Source of the DNA: Amycolatopsis suaedae | GTDB taxonomy: Bacteria; Actinomycetota; Actinomycetes; Mycobacteriales; Pseudonocardiaceae | Assembly: GCF_004214935.1 (NCBI RefSeq) | Contig: NZ_SFCC01000008.1 | Coordinates: 186,001 to 250,000 of the forward strand | Length of the DNA: 64,000 nucleotides | Direction: 5' to 3' | In this document: piece by piece, positions 42,044 to 50,309 of the stretch | How positions within the stretch are numbered: the stretch's first letter is position 1 | How the letters are laid out: each line of letters begins with the position of its first letter | Position numbers and translations under genes: made by a program | The notes under the pieces: model-generated | What the model saw: the letters and a program-made list of their open reading frames with translations, nothing else | The model's database searches: none | Told to the model about the DNA's origin: nothing

Positions 42044-42971
42044 CCAGGACCTCAACCTGCTGGCGATCTGGATCTTCGTGCCGTCCGCGGCGATCGCCCT
42101 CTCCTTGATGGTGGCTAGCGCCCTCGGTTTCGGTACCAGCATCAAGAAGGCCGACCGCGAGCGCCAGCTGGGAGCGTTCCGCCAGCTGCTGGCAAGTCAC
42201 CATGGGCCGGTGCTGGACGTCGACTGGATGCTGTTCAAGACTCTGTCCAAACAGGAACTACTCGACCTCGCCGCGCCCTACGGCTGGCGCCTGAACGGCC
42301 AGGAGTACGGCGGCAAGCACTGGTGGCTGCGGTTGGTGCACCAGCCTTCGGTGCCGGTCGAGGACCCGCGGGCCCGGCTCGCCGCCGAACTGGCGGCGGC
42401 CGAGCCCGGCGCTGACGGCAAGTACCTGCTCGATTCCGCGCGCTACAGCAGCATTCCCGACGACGAACGGGACCGAGTAATCACCCAGGCAGGCTGGAAG
42501 AAGGTACACGGACACCCCGGCGCGTTGGCACTGGCCCGGATCGGCACCACGGTCATGCACACCGTGGACGAACCCATGCTGGAGGGCCTGCGACCGGCCG
42601 AATTGCGGCGAAACCCCGTCGTGGCCGAGCGGGCGAAGCGGTTCCACGCCGAGCACGGCTTCGACCCGCTTGGACCGTCCGAACTGGACCGGCTGCGGAT
42701 CCGCAACAACTACTGGACCAAGAAGTTCTTCCCTCCCGGCTGTATCGCCTCCTTCCTGCTGGGGAGCGCACCGTTCCCGTTCTTCATTGGGCTCAGCGAC
42801 GACGCACCGACGGCGGTCTACGTCGGCATCGGCATGGCGGCGGTGGCGCTCGTACCCAGCGTGCTCGCCTGGCTGGTGCGGCGGCGCCGCAAGGCCGAAC
42901 TGGGCCCGCACCTGGCGGTGCTGCGCGAGTTGAAGGCCCTGCACCGCTCCACCGCCGGCGAAAGCTCGTGA
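42036..42971 (+). CDS. Membrane protein ending the WXG operon
   Basis: 311 residues: one N-terminal helix (LAIWIFVPSAAIALSLMVASA), a cytoplasmic region of about 200 residues, and two C-terminal helices (IASFLLGSAPFPFFIGL and AVYVGIGMAAVALVPSVLAWLV) with a basic end. The soluble part contains two segments about helix-turn length with the pattern LLDLAAPYGWRL and DRVITQAGWKKV. No family recognised. Its last bases lie within the palindromic repeat at 42964. Confidence 0.65.
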   Translation: MSDQDLNLLAIWIFVPSAAIALSLMVASALGFGTSIKKADRERQLGAFRQLLASHHGPVLDVDWMLFKTLSKQELLDLAAPYGWRLNGQEYGGKHWWLRLVHQPSVPVEDPRARLAAELAAAEPGADGKYLLDSARYSSIPDDERDRVITQAGWKKVHGHPGALALARIGTTVMHTVDEPMLEGLRPAELRRNPVVAERAKRFHAEHGFDPLGPSELDRLRIRNNYWTKKFFPPGCIASFLLGSAPFPFFIGLSDDAPTAVYVGIGMAAVALVPSVLAWLVRRRRKAELGPHLAVLRELKALHRSTAGESS

Positions 42972-43018
42972 AGGCCACCTTCATTACGTCTGACGTGGTG
43001 AAGGTGGCCTTCACGAGC
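42964..43018. repeat. Triloop palindromic repeat, copy A1
   Basis: GCTCGTGAAGGCCACCTTCA and its exact 20-bp reverse complement flank a 15-bp loop (TTACGTCTGACGTGG). Each arm is also a small hairpin: GTGAAGG-CCA-CCTTCA on the left, GTGAAGG-TGG-CCTTCAC on the right. A near-identical copy is at 54761. It covers the stop codon of the upstream gene and ends 4 bp before the stop of the convergent ThrRS-like gene, so it probably also terminates both. Confidence 0.75.
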
Positions 43019-43021
43019 CTG

Positions 43022-44227
43022 TCACCACAGCTCGGCACCGCGCGCGGCGACCCGGGCGGCGATGTGCGACAGCACCTCCGGTACCGGCGCGGGTGGCAGA
43101 CGACGGCCGTCACGCAGCCGCACTGACACGTCGCCTGCCTCGCGGGCGCCGACGACCAGCTGGTACGGCACCAGCCGGGCGTCGCGCACCCGGGCGCCGA
43201 GGCTGCCCAGCTCCGGTCCGGCGGCGTGGGCCCGCAGGCCGCGAGCGGCACAGTCGCGCACGATCGCGTCGGCGACTGGCCAGTCGGCATCGGCCACCGG
43301 GAACACCACCACCTGCTCCGGCGCCAGCCACGGCGGGAACGCACCGCCGTGCACCTCGATCAGCTGCGCGGCGACCCGCTCCAGGCTGCCGATCACGCTG
43401 CGGTGCACCATGACCGGCCGGTGCCGCCCACCGTCGGCGCCGACGTAGGCCAGGTCGAACCGCTCCGGCTGGAACAGGTCCACCTGCACGGTGGACAGGG
43501 TCGACTCACGCCCGGCACTGTCGGCGACCTGCACGTCGACCTTCGGGCCGTAGAACGCGGCCTCGCCACCGGCAGGCTCGTACTCGATGCCCGCGTCGTC
43601 GAGAACGCCGGTCAGCAACGCCCCGGCGCGCTCCCACAGGCCGGGGTCGGCGACGTACTTGGCTCCCGGACCCGGTAGCGACAGCCGGTACCTGGCCGGG
43701 CTCAGCCCCAGGTCGGCGTAGGCACGCGCGATCAGGTCCAGCGCGGCGGCGACCTCGCCTGCCACCTGGTCCGGCGCGCAGAACAGATGTGCGTCGTTGA
43801 GCTGGATGGACCGCACCCGGCTCAGCCCGCCGAGCACACCGGACAGCTCGGCGCGGTACTGCCCGCCCAGTTCCGCCAGCCGCACCGGCAGCTCCCGGTA
43901 GCTGTGCTGGCGGGACCGGTAGATCAGCGCGTGGTGCGGGCACAGGCTGGGCCGCAACACGAGTTGCTCGCCGCCGACGTCCATCGGCGGGAACATGTCG
44001 TCGCGGTAGTGCTCCCAGTGCCCGGACAACTCGTACAACTCTCGTTTACCGAGCACCGGCGAGTGCACGTGCCGGCAGCCCGACTCCCGCTCCAGCTCGT
44101 GGACGTACTGCTCCAGGGTGTGCCGCAGCACCGCACCGCCGGGCAGCCAGAACGGCAGTCCGGCGCCGATCAGCGGGTCGGTGTCGAACAGGCCCAGCTC
44201 CCTGCCGAGCCTGCGGTGGTCGCTCAT
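43022..44227 (-). CDS. Short threonyl-tRNA synthetase paralogue lacking TGS and editing domains
   Basis: 401 residues holding only the class II catalytic core and anticodon-binding domain; normal bacterial ThrRS has about 640. Motif 2 is YRAELSGVLGGLSRVRS and motif 3 is RPVMVHRSVIGSLERVA. The zinc ligands match E. coli C334/H385/H511 as C96 (SLCPHH), H147 (NDAH) and H275 (MVHR). ATG 44227 follows GAGGAG. Without an editing domain it cannot clear Ser-tRNAThr itself. It may be an inhibitor-resistant or stress-specific copy, and a Thr-codon leader precedes it. Confidence 0.88.
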   Translation of the reverse strand: MSDHRRLGRELGLFDTDPLIGAGLPFWLPGGAVLRHTLEQYVHELERESGCRHVHSPVLGKRELYELSGHWEHYRDDMFPPMDVGGEQLVLRPSLCPHHALIYRSRQHSYRELPVRLAELGGQYRAELSGVLGGLSRVRSIQLNDAHLFCAPDQVAGEVAAALDLIARAYADLGLSPARYRLSLPGPGAKYVADPGLWERAGALLTGVLDDAGIEYEPAGGEAAFYGPKVDVQVADSAGRESTLSTVQVDLFQPERFDLAYVGADGGRHRPVMVHRSVIGSLERVAAQLIEVHGGAFPPWLAPEQVVVFPVADADWPVADAIVRDCAARGLRAHAAGPELGSLGARVRDARLVPYQLVVGAREAGDVSVRLRDGRRLPPAPVPEVLSHIAARVAARGAELW

Positions 44228-44274
44228 GTCGTCTCCTCGGTGTCCGAAGGGGACGGGTGACCACCTGACGTCCG

Positions 44275-44300
44275 AAGCCCGGGGCACCCGCCCCGGGCTC
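44275..44300 (-). promoter_or_regulatory. Attenuator-like hairpin before the ThrRS paralogue
   Basis: On the minus strand AGCCCGGGGC and GCCCCGGGCT form a perfect 10-bp stem with a 4-nt GGGT loop, 14 nt after the leader-peptide stop and 47 nt before the synthetase start. No T-run follows. Its position after a Thr-rich leader fits transcription or translation attenuation. Confidence 0.6.
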
Positions 44301-44313
44301 GTGCGAACAGCTG

Positions 44314-44364
44314 TCAGCGCGCCGGGACGTAGTCCGGCGTCGTCGTCATCGCGGCTCGCTGCAT
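44314..44364 (-). CDS. Threonine leader peptide
   Basis: A 16-codon frame encoding MQRAAMTTTPDYVPAR, with three consecutive ACG threonine codons. It is preceded by a TACGGT -10 six bases before its ATG, so it would be translated from a leaderless mRNA. A stable hairpin follows, then the threonyl-tRNA synthetase paralogue. Ribosome stalling at the Thr codons when charged tRNA-Thr is low would change downstream folding and raise synthetase expression. A shorter version starting at the second ATG (MTTTPDYVPAR) is possible. Confidence 0.6.
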   Translation of the reverse strand: MQRAAMTTTPDYVPAR

Positions 44365-44370
44365 GCACCG

Positions 44371-44376
44371 ACCGTA
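44371..44376 (-). promoter_or_regulatory. Leaderless -10 box of the Thr leader
   Basis: TACGGT on the minus strand ends six bases before the leader-peptide ATG, the same hexamer and spacing as at the acyl-CoA ligase gene. The palindrome TTCGCGAA at 44401-44408 lies upstream, between this promoter and the divergent NmrA gene. Confidence 0.45.
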
Positions 44377-44453
44377 ACACCCACCGCAATTCGATTCCCG
44401 TTCGCGAATATCTATGTGCGCGGCGTTCCCCGTCGTGGCTAGCGTCGGCGGGC

Positions 44454-45332
44454 GTGACGGTGCTGGTGACGGGTGCGACTGGAAACATCGGACGGTGCGT
44501 TGTCGAGCGGCTGGTGGGGGCGGGCCAGCCGGTGCGGGCCATGACCAGGAATCCGGCGGCCGCCCGGCTTCCCGCCGGGGTCGAGGTGGTGACGGGTGAC
44601 TTCACCCGGCCGGACTCGTGGGCCGACGCCCTGCGGGGCGTGGACCGGCTGTACCTGTTCCCGTTCGCCGGGCCCGGCTTCGTCGAGCGCGCGGCCGAGG
44701 CGGGCGTTCGCCGGTTCGTGACGCATTCCGCGGCGGCAGCGGGCTTCACGCCGCGGGACCCCGCGGACGGACCGCTGGCGTGGCACCTGGAGGACGAACG
44801 GACCGCCCATCGCGCGGTCGAGGCGGCCGTGGAGGCCACCGGTGCCGAGTGGACCCACGTCCGGCCCGGCATCCTCGCCGCCGGGGCACTGGGCTGGGCG
44901 GAGAGCGTCCGGACCGAGGGGGTCGTGCGGGAGCCGCACGGCGAGTCCGGCTACCCGCTGGTGCACGAGGCCGACGTCGCGGAGGTCGCGGTGGCGGCCC
45001 TGCTCACCGGCGAGCACGCGGGCGCCGCCTACACGATCACCGGCCCGGAGAAGGTCACCCGCCGCGAGCAGGTGGCCGCCATCGCCGAGGCGACCGGCCG
45101 CGACGTGGAGTTCGTCGAGCTGACCGAACAGCAGGCCCGCGAACTGTGGGCGGCACAGGGCTACCCGGACGACGTGACCGAGTGGTTGCTGGCGCTGTCC
45201 GCCGACGCCATCGACGGCACCGGCGTGCTGCCACCGACCGGCACGTTCGAGACCATCACCGGCCGTCCGCCCCGCACGTTCCGCCGGTGGGCCGCCGACC
45301 ACGCCGCCGAGTTCACCGGAGTCGCCCCATGA
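44454..45332 (+). CDS. NmrA-like NAD(P)-binding protein
   Basis: 292 residues of an atypical short-chain dehydrogenase: TVLVTGATGNIGRCVVERLVGAG dinucleotide loop, VRAMTRNP (NADP-type Arg), EVVTGDFTRPDSW, and the C-terminal YTITGPEKVTRREQVAAIAEATGR. NmrA-type proteins are redox sensors or quinone/azo reductases. GTG 44454 begins the Rossmann fold, with TAGCGT 8 nt upstream. Coupled by ATGA overlap to a VOC gene. Divergent from the ThrRS leader. Confidence 0.9.
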   Translation: MTVLVTGATGNIGRCVVERLVGAGQPVRAMTRNPAAARLPAGVEVVTGDFTRPDSWADALRGVDRLYLFPFAGPGFVERAAEAGVRRFVTHSAAAAGFTPRDPADGPLAWHLEDERTAHRAVEAAVEATGAEWTHVRPGILAAGALGWAESVRTEGVVREPHGESGYPLVHEADVAEVAVAALLTGEHAGAAYTITGPEKVTRREQVAAIAEATGRDVEFVELTEQQARELWAAQGYPDDVTEWLLALSADAIDGTGVLPPTGTFETITGRPPRTFRRWAADHAAEFTGVAP

Positions 45333-45892
45333 CGTTCTGCTGGATGGACGTCAAGACCCACGACGTCGCCGCCACGGCGGCCTCCTTCGAACACACCTTC
45401 GGCTGGACGTCCACTGTGGACGAATCCGACCGGCGCCGGGCCACGGTGATCCGGTCGGGCGAGCACCGCATCGGCGGCCTGAGCGACCTGGCCAACCCCG
45501 TCTATCCGCCGGGAACCCCCGCGCACATCGCCTTCTACCTCGCCACCGACGACACCGACCTGCGGACCGAGCGGGCGGTCGCGGCCGGGGCCCGGCTGGT
45601 GGCCGGACCGTTCGACGCGGGCGACCAGGGCCGCATGGCGACCTTGGTCGACCCGGCAGGGGCGGCGTTCTCCCTGTGGCAGGCCGGCAAGTTCGCCGGC
45701 TGGGACGTCCCACCCGGCACCCTGGTCCACATCAGCGAGGCGCCGGAGACGGCCCGCCGCTTCTACGCCGACATCCTCGGTTTCGACGGCGAGTTCACCG
45801 AAGGGCCGGACCCACGCTGGGAACTGCGCACGCCCGCCGGGCTGCCGGTCCGCGTCGGCCGAGGCCTACCGGGCGACACCGCGCAGCAGTGA
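45329..45892 (+). CDS. VOC (glyoxalase-like) family protein, two-domain
   Basis: 187 residues with a first betaalphabeta module (WMDVKTHDVAATAASFEHTFGW, then HIAFYLATDDTD and LVDPAGAAFSLWQ) and a shorter second one (ETARRFYADILGFDGEF). It overlaps the NmrA gene by 4 bp and the convergent LysR gene by 27 bp. It likely acts with the NmrA-like oxidoreductase on a small reactive metabolite; this is inferred from context. Confidence 0.85.
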   Translation: MTFCWMDVKTHDVAATAASFEHTFGWTSTVDESDRRRATVIRSGEHRIGGLSDLANPVYPPGTPAHIAFYLATDDTDLRTERAVAAGARLVAGPFDAGDQGRMATLVDPAGAAFSLWQAGKFAGWDVPPGTLVHISEAPETARRFYADILGFDGEFTEGPDPRWELRTPAGLPVRVGRGLPGDTAQQ

Positions 45893-46765
45893 CACCAGCA
45901 GCCCGGTGAACTGCATGGCCATGCTCGGCAGCCGCCTGCCGAGCATGGTCTGCACCTGTGCCTCCCGCTGCCGGAACACCGGATGATCGACTCGCACGTA
46001 GGCCACGCCGTCGCCGCGGTCCAGGTCCCCGAGATCGCCGACGAGCGCGATCCCGCCACCGTCGCGGACGAACTCGTACAGCGGCGCCAGCCCGTCGCAG
46101 ACGAGCACGGGCGTCACCGCAAGCCCCTCCGCCCGTGCGCCCAGGTCGAGCAGCTCGCGCTGGCTGGTCCGCGCGGACGCCAGCGCCAGCGGGTACGCGC
46201 ACAGCTCCGCCAGCCCGATCCGCTCCCGCCCGGCCAGCTCGTGTCCACAGGGGACAACCGCGACCACCTCGGCGACGATCGCGCACTCCACCCGTACGTC
46301 GTGCTGCGGACCCATCGTGTAGGTGACCGCGACATCGGCGATGCCCTCCACCACCCGGCGGGTCGCCTCCTGCCGGGTCACGATGTCGAGCTGGAAGCTC
46401 ACCCCGGGATGCTCGCGGCAGAACGCCGCCATGGCCCGCGGCACCATCCGCCTGCCGAAGCCCTCCGAGCACGCCACGGTCACCCGCCGCATTTCGGAGC
46501 CGTCCGCCCGGCGCAGCTCGCCGACCAGCGCGGCGGACTCGGCCTCGGTCCGGCGCGTGTGGGCGAGCAGCCTGGCGCCCGCGTCGGTCAGCGTCATGCC
46601 CCGCGGATGCCTGGCGAACAGCGAGACCCCCAGTTCGGTCTCCAGCTTGGCGATCTGCCTGCTGATCGCGGACGGTGCCACGGTCAGCGCCCGGGCCGCG
46701 TCGGTCACCGAGCCGGTCCGCGCGACCTCGGCGAAGTACGTCAGCCCCATGGGGAGCAGCTGCAT
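45866..46765 (-). CDS. LysR family transcriptional regulator
   Basis: 299 residues. The N-terminal winged HTH reads LTYFAEVARTGSVTDAARAL and VAPSAISRQIAKLETELGVSLFARHPRG; a periplasmic-binding-protein-like effector domain follows. ATG 46765 has GAGGAAGG upstream; in-frame codons further up are rejected. It is divergent from the peptidase and transporter operon, so it probably controls it in response to the transported compound. Confidence 0.93.
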   Translation of the reverse strand: MQLLPMGLTYFAEVARTGSVTDAARALTVAPSAISRQIAKLETELGVSLFARHPRGMTLTDAGARLLAHTRRTEAESAALVGELRRADGSEMRRVTVACSEGFGRRMVPRAMAAFCREHPGVSFQLDIVTRQEATRRVVEGIADVAVTYTMGPQHDVRVECAIVAEVVAVVPCGHELAGRERIGLAELCAYPLALASARTSQRELLDLGARAEGLAVTPVLVCDGLAPLYEFVRDGGGIALVGDLGDLDRGDGVAYVRVDHPVFRQREAQVQTMLGRRLPSMAMQFTGLLVSLLRGVAR

Positions 46766-46785
46766 CGTCCACGCCTTCCTCCGGT

Positions 46786-46822
46786 TTGCCGATAGTAGAA
46801 CGCTCGATGACAAAAACGGCAA
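46786..46822. promoter_or_regulatory. Inverted repeat in the LysR-peptidase divergent region
   Basis: TTGCCG and CGGCAA lie 25 bp apart, flanking an AT-richer stretch (ATAGTAG and TGACAAAAA) in the 125-bp gap. This is a plausible extended LysR footprint (activation and recognition half-sites), but no strict T-N11-A core stands out. Confidence 0.4.
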
Positions 46823-46890
46823 TGGTCACGCCACGAAAACCGGCTTAGCCTGCTCTGCATCGCAGCGTCGCCGACCCTCGGAGCCCGCCA

Positions 46891-48270
46891 GTGATACCGC
46901 AGAGCCTGCGCCTGAAAGCCGAAAACCACGTCGATTCCGGGGCACTCCGCGACGACCTCGCCAGGCTGGTCAGCTACCCGACAGCGAGCACCACCGATGA
47001 AGGCCGCGTTGCGCTCAAGGCATACCTCGACGACGTCCTCACGCCCATGCTCACCGAGCTCGGCTGCACGGTGACCGAACACCCCAATCCGGATCCGTCC
47101 GGCGGCCCGTTCCTGCTCGGCACGCGAATCGAGTCACCGGAACTGCCCACGATGCTGTGCTACGGCCATGCCGACGTCGTCGACGGCCACAGTGGACGGT
47201 GGAGCGACGGCCGGGATCCGTGGACGCTCACCGTCGACGGCGACCGCTGGTACGGCCGGGGCACGGCCGACAACAAGGGCCAGCACCTGATCAACCTCAC
47301 CGCGCTGCGCCTGCTGCTCACCGAAACGGGCTCACTCGGCTTCAACCTGAAGTTCCTGTTCGAGACCGGTGAGGAGATCGGCTCGCCAGGACTCGCCGAG
47401 TTCGCCGCCGCACACCGCGAAGCACTGCGCGCCGACGTCCTGATCGCCTCGGACGGCCCGCGCCTCGACGCCGCCACCCCGACCCTGTTCCTCGGCTCGC
47501 GCGGTGGGCTGAACTTCGAACTCGACGTCGATCTGCGCCCCGGCGCCTACCACTCCGGCAACTGGGGTGGCGTCCTGCGCAACCCGGCGACCACCCTGGC
47601 AGGCGCCATCACCACCCTCGTCGACGGGCACGGACGCATCCTGATCCCCGGCCTCCTGCCGCCCGGCCTGCCCGATCCGGTCCGCACCGCCCTGTCCGGG
47701 ATCGCCGTGGCGAACAGTCCCGGCGACCCGGCACCCGACGAAGGCTGGGGCGACCAGGACCTGACCGCGGCCGAACGGCTCTACGGCTGGAACACGCTCG
47801 AGGTGCTCGGCATCGGTGCCGCGGACGTCGACCACCCGGTCAACGCGATTCCCGGCCGGGCCCGCGCCGCACTACAGCTGCGTTATGTCTCGGGAACCGA
47901 CGTCGGCGCGGCCGAGCGGGCGCTGACCGAGCACCTCGCGGCACACGGGTACCCGATGGTGGGCGTGCGCGTCACCAGCGAGTTCCCCGCCAGCCGCACC
48001 GAGATCGACGGTCCATGGCCGCGCTGGGCCCACGGCGTGCTCGAAGAGGCCACCGGCGAACCCGTCGCCGTGCTGCCCAACATCGGCGGCTCGCTGCCCA
48101 ACTCCGTGTTCACCGACCTCCTCGGCATACCGACGCTGTGGCTGCCGCACTCCTACCCCGGTTGTCTCCAGCACGCGCCCGACGAGCACCTTCTCGCACC
48201 GATCGCCCGCGAGGGCCTCGTGCTGGCCACCGCCCTCTTCCACGCACTAGCCGGAAAGGCGTCCCGATGA
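46891..48270 (+). CDS. M20-family zinc peptidase/deacylase
   Basis: 459 residues of the M20/M25/M40 family. Metal and catalytic residues are visible in GHADVVDG (His-x-Asp), YGRGTADNKGQH (bridging Asp), FETGEEIGS (Glu-Glu) and IASDGPR. The dimerisation domain is in the middle (PGAYHSGNWGG, then HPVNAIPGRARAALQLRYV). It likely hydrolyses a dipeptide or N-acyl amino acid. It is coupled by ATGA overlap to an MHS transporter, so the pair probably imports and cleaves the same compound under LysR control. Confidence 0.93.
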   Translation: MIPQSLRLKAENHVDSGALRDDLARLVSYPTASTTDEGRVALKAYLDDVLTPMLTELGCTVTEHPNPDPSGGPFLLGTRIESPELPTMLCYGHADVVDGHSGRWSDGRDPWTLTVDGDRWYGRGTADNKGQHLINLTALRLLLTETGSLGFNLKFLFETGEEIGSPGLAEFAAAHREALRADVLIASDGPRLDAATPTLFLGSRGGLNFELDVDLRPGAYHSGNWGGVLRNPATTLAGAITTLVDGHGRILIPGLLPPGLPDPVRTALSGIAVANSPGDPAPDEGWGDQDLTAAERLYGWNTLEVLGIGAADVDHPVNAIPGRARAALQLRYVSGTDVGAAERALTEHLAAHGYPMVGVRVTSEFPASRTEIDGPWPRWAHGVLEEATGEPVAVLPNIGGSLPNSVFTDLLGIPTLWLPHSYPGCLQHAPDEHLLAPIAREGLVLATALFHALAGKASR

Positions 48271-49523
48271 CCACCGCCACGCCCACCTCCTCCCGGCGTG
48301 CGATCGCCGCCGCCACCATCGGCAACGCGCTCGAATGGTTCGACCTCGCGGTGTACGCGCTGATGGCCAGCTACATCGGCCGCACGTTCTTCCCCGAGAA
48401 CGACCCCGGCGTCCAGCTCGTGCAGGCCTACGCCGTGTTCGGCGTGACGTATCTGATCCGGCCGCTGGGCGGGCTGGTGATCGGGGCCTACGCCGACCGT
48501 CACGGGCGCAAGAAGGCGTTGATGCTGACCATCTGGCTGATGGTCGCCGGCACCTTCCTGCTGGCCGTACTGCCCGGATACGACACCCTCGGCATCGTCG
48601 CGCCGCTGGGGGTCGTGGTCGCACGCCTGTTGCAGGGGTTCGCCGCGGGTGGCGAGTTCGGCGCCGCGACCTCGTTCCTGGTCGAGCAGAACGAACGGCG
48701 CAAGAGCTTCCTCGGCAGTTTCCAGTTCGCCAGCCAGGGGCTCTCGACGCTGATGGCGGCCGGGTTCGCGGCCGTGCTGACCGCCGTGCTCTCCGACGCC
48801 GCGATGACCTCGTGGGGCTGGCGCGTGCCGTTCGTGTTCGGCCTCCTGATCGGCCCGGTCGGGTACTACATCCGCCGCTATGTCGACGAATCGCCCGCGC
48901 TGCGCGCGGACGAGCCGGTGCCGTCGCCGGTCTGGTCGGTGTTCCGGCACCACTGGGCCGGGCTGCTCATCGCAGGCGGCGCGCTGGTGGTGTCCACGGC
49001 ACTGAACTTCATCCTCCAGTACCTGCCGACGTTCGGCGTCAAGGAACTGGGCCTCGACGACTCGCTGTCCTTCGTGGCGCTGTTCGTCACCGGCGTCATC
49101 CTGACGGTGGGCACGCCGGTGGTCGGGCTGCTCGCCGACCGGTTCGGCAGGCTGGTGATCATGGTGCCCGCCGCGGTCCTGATCGGCATCGGAGTGGTGC
49201 CCCTGTTCGCCTGGGTCACCGCGGTTCCGTCCTTCCTCACGCTCACCGCGGTCATGACGATCCTCGGGCTGCTCAAGGCGGCGTACTTCGGCGCGCTGCC
49301 CTCGGTGATGTCGGACGCCTTCCCCGTGCGGGCGCGCGCGACCGGGCTGTCGTTCAGCTACAACACCGCGGTCGGGATCTTCGGCGGCTTCACCCCCACC
49401 ATCGCCACGGCGCTCATCACCGCCACCGGCTCGCAGATCGCGCCCGGCTACTACCTGCTCGCCGTCTCGTTCGTCAGTATCGCCGCGCTCGCGGCGGGCT
49501 ACCGCACCCGCGGAATTCGCTGA
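48267..49523 (+). CDS. MFS transporter of the metabolite:H+ symporter (MHS) family
   Basis: 418 residues, 12 helices. The start RRAIAAATIGNALEWFDLAVYALM with LEWFD is diagnostic for MHS (KgtP/ProP/ShiA) carriers; YADRHGRKKAL is the MFS loop 2-3 motif, and RLLQGFAAGGEFGAATSFLVE is the fifth-helix signature. Dicarboxylates, osmolytes and aromatic acids are known substrates. Translationally coupled to the M20 peptidase. Confidence 0.92.
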   Translation: MTTATPTSSRRAIAAATIGNALEWFDLAVYALMASYIGRTFFPENDPGVQLVQAYAVFGVTYLIRPLGGLVIGAYADRHGRKKALMLTIWLMVAGTFLLAVLPGYDTLGIVAPLGVVVARLLQGFAAGGEFGAATSFLVEQNERRKSFLGSFQFASQGLSTLMAAGFAAVLTAVLSDAAMTSWGWRVPFVFGLLIGPVGYYIRRYVDESPALRADEPVPSPVWSVFRHHWAGLLIAGGALVVSTALNFILQYLPTFGVKELGLDDSLSFVALFVTGVILTVGTPVVGLLADRFGRLVIMVPAAVLIGIGVVPLFAWVTAVPSFLTLTAVMTILGLLKAAYFGALPSVMSDAFPVRARATGLSFSYNTAVGIFGGFTPTIATALITATGSQIAPGYYLLAVSFVSIAALAAGYRTRGIR

Positions 49524-49537
49524 GGTCAGCCCGGAAG

Positions 49538-49543
49538 TACCCT
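49538..49543 (+). promoter_or_regulatory. Leaderless -10 box of YqeB-like gene
   Basis: TACCCT ends seven bases before the ATG at 49551, with no ribosome site between. The MHS gene ends only 27 bp upstream of the start. Confidence 0.4.
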
Positions 49544-49550
49544 CCCCCAC

Positions 49551-50237
49551 ATGGGGAGCAGTGACAACGACACGATCACCGACCCGGCCTGGCTCGCCGT
49601 CACCCTGTGGACCGGCGGCCCGATCGCGGGCGCGGGCATCCTGTGGGGCCTGACCCGGCTGGCCGGCTGGATCACGTCCCTGGAGTGGTTCCCGTTCCAG
49701 GGGCCGTTCAAGCTCGTCGCCTCCATCCCCGAGCCGGGCCTCACCCTCGGCTCGCTCGGCCTCGGCGTGCTGATCGGGCTCGGCGTCGCGTTGCTGGCCG
49801 CGGCCGACCGCCCGACGTTCACCGTCACCCCGGACGCCGTCGTCGTGCACCGCGGTGGCCGGGAGAAGGGCAGCTTCCCCCGCGCCGAGATCGGCGCGCT
49901 GTACCTGGACAAGCGCAAGCTCGTCCTGCTCGACACCAACGGCGGCGAGCTGGCCAGGGAGTCCAGCGACATCCCGGCGGCCCGGCTCCGGGAGCTGTTC
50001 ACCGGCAACGACCTGCCCTGGCGCGAGGCCGATCCGCACGCCGGCGAATACCACCTCTGGGTCGAGGACACCCCCGAGCTGTCCGGCCGCGCCAACGCGT
50101 TGCTCAAGGCCCGCCGTACCGCGCTGGACAAGCTGGAGACCGACGAGGCGAACGCGGTACGCGCGGAACTGGCCAAGCTCGGCGTGGTCGTGCGGGACGA
50201 GAAGAAGCGGCAGTACTGGCGCCAGGTCGCCACCTGA
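49551..50237 (+). CDS. YqeB-like membrane protein
   Basis: 228 residues with two transmembrane helices (LWTGGPIAGAGILWGLTRLAGW and LGLGVLIGLGVALLAAADRP), a beta-rich PH-like domain (TFTVTPDAVVVHRGGREKGSFPRAEIGALYLD, in segments), and a C-terminal helical part ending KKRQYWRQV. The pattern matches actinobacterial proteins annotated YqeB-like. Function unknown. A leaderless -10 lies just upstream. Confidence 0.75.
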   Translation: MGSSDNDTITDPAWLAVTLWTGGPIAGAGILWGLTRLAGWITSLEWFPFQGPFKLVASIPEPGLTLGSLGLGVLIGLGVALLAAADRPTFTVTPDAVVVHRGGREKGSFPRAEIGALYLDKRKLVLLDTNGGELARESSDIPAARLRELFTGNDLPWREADPHAGEYHLWVEDTPELSGRANALLKARRTALDKLETDEANAVRAELAKLGVVVRDEKKRQYWRQVAT

Positions 50238-50309
50238 GCGAGCCCATTTCGCTACCCGGACGCGCCCCCGGTCGTCTAGTCTCCCCCGCACATCCGAGGG
50301 GGAAACCGC

